From positions 1 through 36,741 of the forward strand of contig CANFST010000029.1 of the NCBI GenBank assembly GCA_947449695.1: a DNA stretch of 36,741 bases, read 5' to 3'. This document shows, one piece after another, positions 34,729 through 36,741 of the stretch (position 1 is its first letter; each line of letters starts with the position of its first letter). This stretch comes from Chitinophagales bacterium (lineage in GTDB: Bacteria > Bacteroidota > Bacteroidia > Chitinophagales > CAIODY01). Position numbers and translations under genes: made by a program. The notes under the pieces are model-generated. The model did not search any database and had not been told where the DNA came from. It worked only from the letters and a program-made list of their open reading frames with translations.

Positions 34729-35685
34729 TTAGTTATTTTCATTTACCTCACCCATAGCATCAAATTTTGCAATTCTTTTCTTCACCCGTTCTTCAGCAGA
34801 TTGTTCTTTTAATTCAGTTAAATATTTTTTAATTTCTTTTTTAATAATAGCAGCCATCTCTGAAGGATTAGCATGTGCTCCACCCAAAGGTTCTTTAATT
34901 ATTCCATCTACTAGATTAAAAGAACGCATATCGTCGGCAGTTAGTTTTAATTGTTCTGCAGCTTTTTCTTTAAAATCCCAACTACGCCATAAAATTGAAC
35001 TGCAACTTTCTGGCGAAATAACTGAATACCAAGTGTTTTCAAGCATCAATACTTTATCTCCAATTCCTATTCCTAATGCACCGCCTGAAGCCCCTTCACC
35101 AATAATAATACAAATGATCGGCACTTTAAGTTTTGCCATTTCAAATAAATTTCTTGCAATCGCTTCCCCCTGCCCTCTTTCTTCTGCTTCTAATCCTGGA
35201 TATGCTCCTGGTGTATCAATAAATGTAATAACAGGTTTATTGAACCTTTCAGCTATTTTCATTAATCTCAAAGCTTTTCGGTAACCTTCTGGATTAGGCA
35301 TTCCAAAATTTCTGTATTGACGTTGTTTTGTATTCGAACCTTTTTGTTGTCCAACAATTATTACCGACTGGCCATCAATTAAGCCCATTCCGCCTACCAT
35401 GGCTTTATCATCTTTGACGTTTCTGTCACCATGCAATTCTATAAATGATTCACAAATTTGTTCAATATAATATAGTGTGTAAGGTCTTTCTGGATGACGG
35501 CTCAACTGCACACGTTGCCAAGGACTAAGTTCACTATAAATCTTCTTTTTTAATTCTATAATTTTATGCTCTAATTCTTTCACAGTTGAGCTCATATCAA
35601 CCTTTGTTTTTTCCGCAATCTCATTCGTTTTTTCAATTTGTTTATAAAGTTCTTCTATTGGTTTCTCAAAATCTAAAAATGTCAT
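34729..35685 (-). CDS. accA: acetyl-CoA carboxylase carboxyltransferase subunit alpha (AccA)
   Basis: Alpha subunit of the carboxyltransferase that moves carboxyl from biotin to acetyl-CoA, giving malonyl-CoA for fatty acid synthesis; it works with AccD, not in this window. From ATG 35685 it has 318 residues, the normal length. The N-terminal [18 protein letters not shown] is diagnostic. Further motifs are [59 protein letters not shown] and [18 protein letters not shown]. The 18 extra codons upstream are not family-like and overlap the promoter box at 35706. It begins a likely three-gene transcript accA-GGGPS-rsgA. Confidence 0.96.
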   Translation of the reverse strand: MTFLDFEKPIEELYKQIEKTNEIAEKTKVDMSSTVKELEHKIIELKKKIYSELSPWQRVQLSRHPERPYTLYYIEQICESFIELHGDRNVKDDKAMVGGMGLIDGQSVIIVGQQKGSNTKQRQYRNFGMPNPEGYRKALRLMKIAERFNKPVITFIDTPGAYPGLEAEERGQGEAIARNLFEMAKLKVPIICIIIGEGASGGALGIGIGDKVLMLENTWYSVISPESCSSILWRSWDFKEKAAEQLKLTADDMRSFNLVDGIIKEPLGGAHANPSEMAAIIKKEIKKYLTELKEQSAEERVKKRIAKFDAMGEVNENN

Positions 35686-35705
35686 GGTTTTGATTTTTGT
35701 TTTGT

Positions 35706-35713
35706 CAAAAATA
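35706..35713 (-). promoter_or_regulatory. -7 box (TATTTTTG) before accA
   Basis: On the minus strand TATTTTTG matches TANNTTTG, 20 nt before the accA ATG. TTTC sits 18 nt further upstream in place of TTTG. Confidence 0.38.
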
Positions 35714-35741
35714 CACTTTGAAATTAAATTTGAAAGCATCC

Positions 35742-35771
35742 TTTGAATTTTAAAATTTAATTTTACCTTTG
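35742..35771 (+). promoter_or_regulatory. Bacteroidota promoter for tRNA-Asp
   Basis: TTTG (35742-35745), 18 nt, then TACCTTTG (35764-35771). Both elements match the Bacteroidota TTTG / TANNTTTG pair, about 36 nt before the tRNA 5' end. This is the best promoter in the window. Confidence 0.65.
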
Positions 35772-35797
35772 CACTCCAATTTTTTTAGTTCAAAAAA

Positions 35798-36741
35798 CTA
35801 ATAAATGGTGTGGTAGTTCAGTTGGTTAGAATGCCGCCCTGTCACGGCGGAGGTCGCGGGTTCGAGTCCCGTCCACACCGCTGAAAGGGACTTTTGATAA
35901 TTTATATCAAAAGTCCCTTTTTTATTCTCGGTTGAAAACCGCTTCCAATCAGCGATTTGAGCAAATACCAAATTTATTTTCGTGGTTCGAAATGTATGAT
36001 TTTGACGATTGTAGTAAATTCCTTCAGGAAACATTAATTTCTGCAATTTTTCTTTTGATGAGTAATCCGTAGAACTCCATGCTGTAGCAAGGTTCGCAGT
36101 AAAATTCAATGCCTTTTCTAAGTTGTTTTGCAGGTTCGAAATATCAATATTGGAATCACACAAATTTTCCTCTATTGTCTTTTTTTCTTGTTGGTATTTC
36201 AATAAGAATTTTTCATAAACAGGTTTGGGAATCTCTATTTTAATAAAATGCCTTTCTTCTATATCATCAATCTTTTTCTGTACCTCCGTTAAATTACTTT
36301 TGATAACCTTCTGTTCCGAAACGTTATCTTCTTGTTGCTTTTCTACTTCGCTGATGACTTCGTATAAGAATGGTTTAATGCAATCGGCATTCATCTGAAA
36401 TTGATTTAGGAAATCGGCAAATAACTCATGCATTTGTTTTGCACTTTTGTTGCAGCGGCAACCATTTGTTCTGCATTTGTAATAATACAAACCCTTAGCT
36501 TTCACGATATACCCAGCAAATGGTTCTTTGCAATCATCACATTTCATAAATACTTTTAATGGAATATTGTCATTCTCTTTTCGATGTGGGACACCAAACC
36601 TTGAAGAGTTTTGCATGATATCATTAATACGTAAAAACATTTCTTTCGTAATCATTTTTTCATGCGTACCTTCTACTACTTCACCATCTAATAAGCCGTG
36701 AGCAATTAAGCCACAGTAAAATGGATTTTTAAAAATTTTCA
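35798..36741 (-). CDS. large serine recombinase, C-terminal part (runs off window)
   Basis: The frame is open to the window's right end. The visible 314 codons start within a recombinase domain (KNPFYCGLIAHGLLDGEVVEG, read as KNPFYCGLIAHG then LLDGEVVEGTHE; next ITKEMFLRIND). A zinc beta ribbon follows (MKCDDCKEPFAGY; CRTNGCRCN), then a long coiled coil and a family-type tail (GIYYNRQNHTFRTTKINLVF). The N-terminal catalytic resolvase domain is outside the window. The ATG at 36655 is internal, not a start. The frame has no stop before it reads antisense through the tRNA terminator and the whole tRNA-Asp, ending at 35798; its last 27 codons are thus tRNA-derived. Such enzymes integrate and excise mobile elements. 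Confidence 0.85.
   Translation of the reverse strand, partial: KIFKNPFYCGLIAHGLLDGEVVEGTHEKMITKEMFLRINDIMQNSSRFGVPHRKENDNIPLKVFMKCDDCKEPFAGYIVKAKGLYYYKCRTNGCRCNKSAKQMHELFADFLNQFQMNADCIKPFLYEVISEVEKQQEDNVSEQKVIKSNLTEVQKKIDDIEERHFIKIEIPKPVYEKFLLKYQQEKKTIEENLCDSNIDISNLQNNLEKALNFTANLATAWSSTDYSSKEKLQKLMFPEGIYYNRQNHTFRTTKINLVFAQIADWKRFSTENKKGTFDINYQKSLSAVWTGLEPATSAVTGRHSNQLNYHTIY
35807..35880 (+). tRNA. tRNA-Asp (GTC)
   Basis: A 74-nt cloverleaf. The acceptor arm is GGTGTGG with CCACACC, and discriminator G80 follows. The D-arm region is TAGTTCAGTTGGTTAGAA. The anticodon stem CCGCC/GGCGG encloses loop CTGTCAC with anticodon GTC (35841-35843). The T-arm GCGGG-TTCGAGT-CCCGT is intact. The 3' CCA is not encoded. 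A strong promoter lies upstream and a 16-bp hairpin terminator follows after 3 nt. The antisense strand is open as the tail of the recombinase frame. Confidence 0.97.
35884..35923 (+). terminator. tRNA-Asp terminator, inside the recombinase frame
   Basis: A perfect 16-bp inverted repeat: AAAGGGACTTTTGATA (35884-35899), 5-nt loop, TATCAAAAGTCCCTTT (35905-35920), then T to 35923. The T-tract is on the plus strand only, so it terminates the tRNA, not the recombinase. Confidence 0.9.

Noticed and set aside
35798-36655. A complete 285-residue protein starting at ATG 36655
   Set aside because: The frame continues upstream with recombinase sequence (KNPFYCGLIAHG) to the window edge, so this is only the tail of a larger gene.

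Overview
The window looks like a chromosomal segment from an AT-rich Bacteroidota (Bacteroidetes), probably Chitinophagales/Sphingobacteriales-like; I cannot place it more finely by reading alone. Supporting signs are a protein with a type IX secretion (T9SS) C-terminal sorting domain, a PafA-type phosphatase, an OmpA-domain envelope protein, a DUF5723-like outer-membrane protein, a bacterial heptaprenylglyceryl/geranylgeranylglyceryl phosphate synthase, Bacteroidota-type promoters (TTG / TANNTTTG) and almost no Shine-Dalgarno sequences. Most of the window is dense housekeeping DNA, and several convergent genes end only 2-12 nt apart.

Layout. 1-1703 (+): 5'-truncated thiL, then a ComF-type phosphoribosyltransferase. 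1711-5667 (-): a two-TM protein with a four-helix-bundle-like ectodomain, an ABC-F ATPase and an MFS transporter. 5827-9562 (+): a GT4 glycosyltransferase, plsY, and a PafA-type phosphatase that ends at a bidirectional terminator. 9626-13629 (-): a 959-residue T9SS cargo built from nine repeats of 51 residues, and a GT28-like glycosyltransferase. 13713-15566 (+): an FtsB/DivIC-like protein and a TPR protein. 15572-21944 (-): dnaE, lgt, and an anti-sigma/ECF-sigma pair. 22077-22529 (+): dtd. 22532-27622 (-): a probable six-gene run (FAD oxidoreductase, MBL hydrolase, polytopic membrane protein, pssA, purS, selD). 27709-29760 (-): an OmpA-domain protein with its own terminator. 29980-32971 (+): a lipoprotein and a DUF5723-like outer-membrane protein. 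32984-35685 (-): accA, GGGPS-family synthase, rsgA. 35807-35880 (+): tRNA-Asp with a clear promoter and a strong terminator. 35798-36741 (-): the C-terminal part of a large serine recombinase running off the window.

How the genes work together. Membrane lipid functions recur (plsY, pssA, accA, GGGPS, lgt), as do envelope and surface functions (T9SS cargo, OmpA protein, lipoprotein/DUF5723 pair, two glycosyltransferases). The clearest accessory signal is at the right edge. The recombinase reading frame has no stop of its own before the tRNA-Asp gene. It reads antisense through the tRNA terminator and the whole tRNA. This is the expected look of one end of an integrated element using tRNA-Asp as attachment site, so the element should lie mostly to the right of the window. 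No CRISPR array, rRNA or insertion sequence was seen, no intergenic gap exceeds about 220 bp, and I found no convincing wholly new multi-gene system inside the window.
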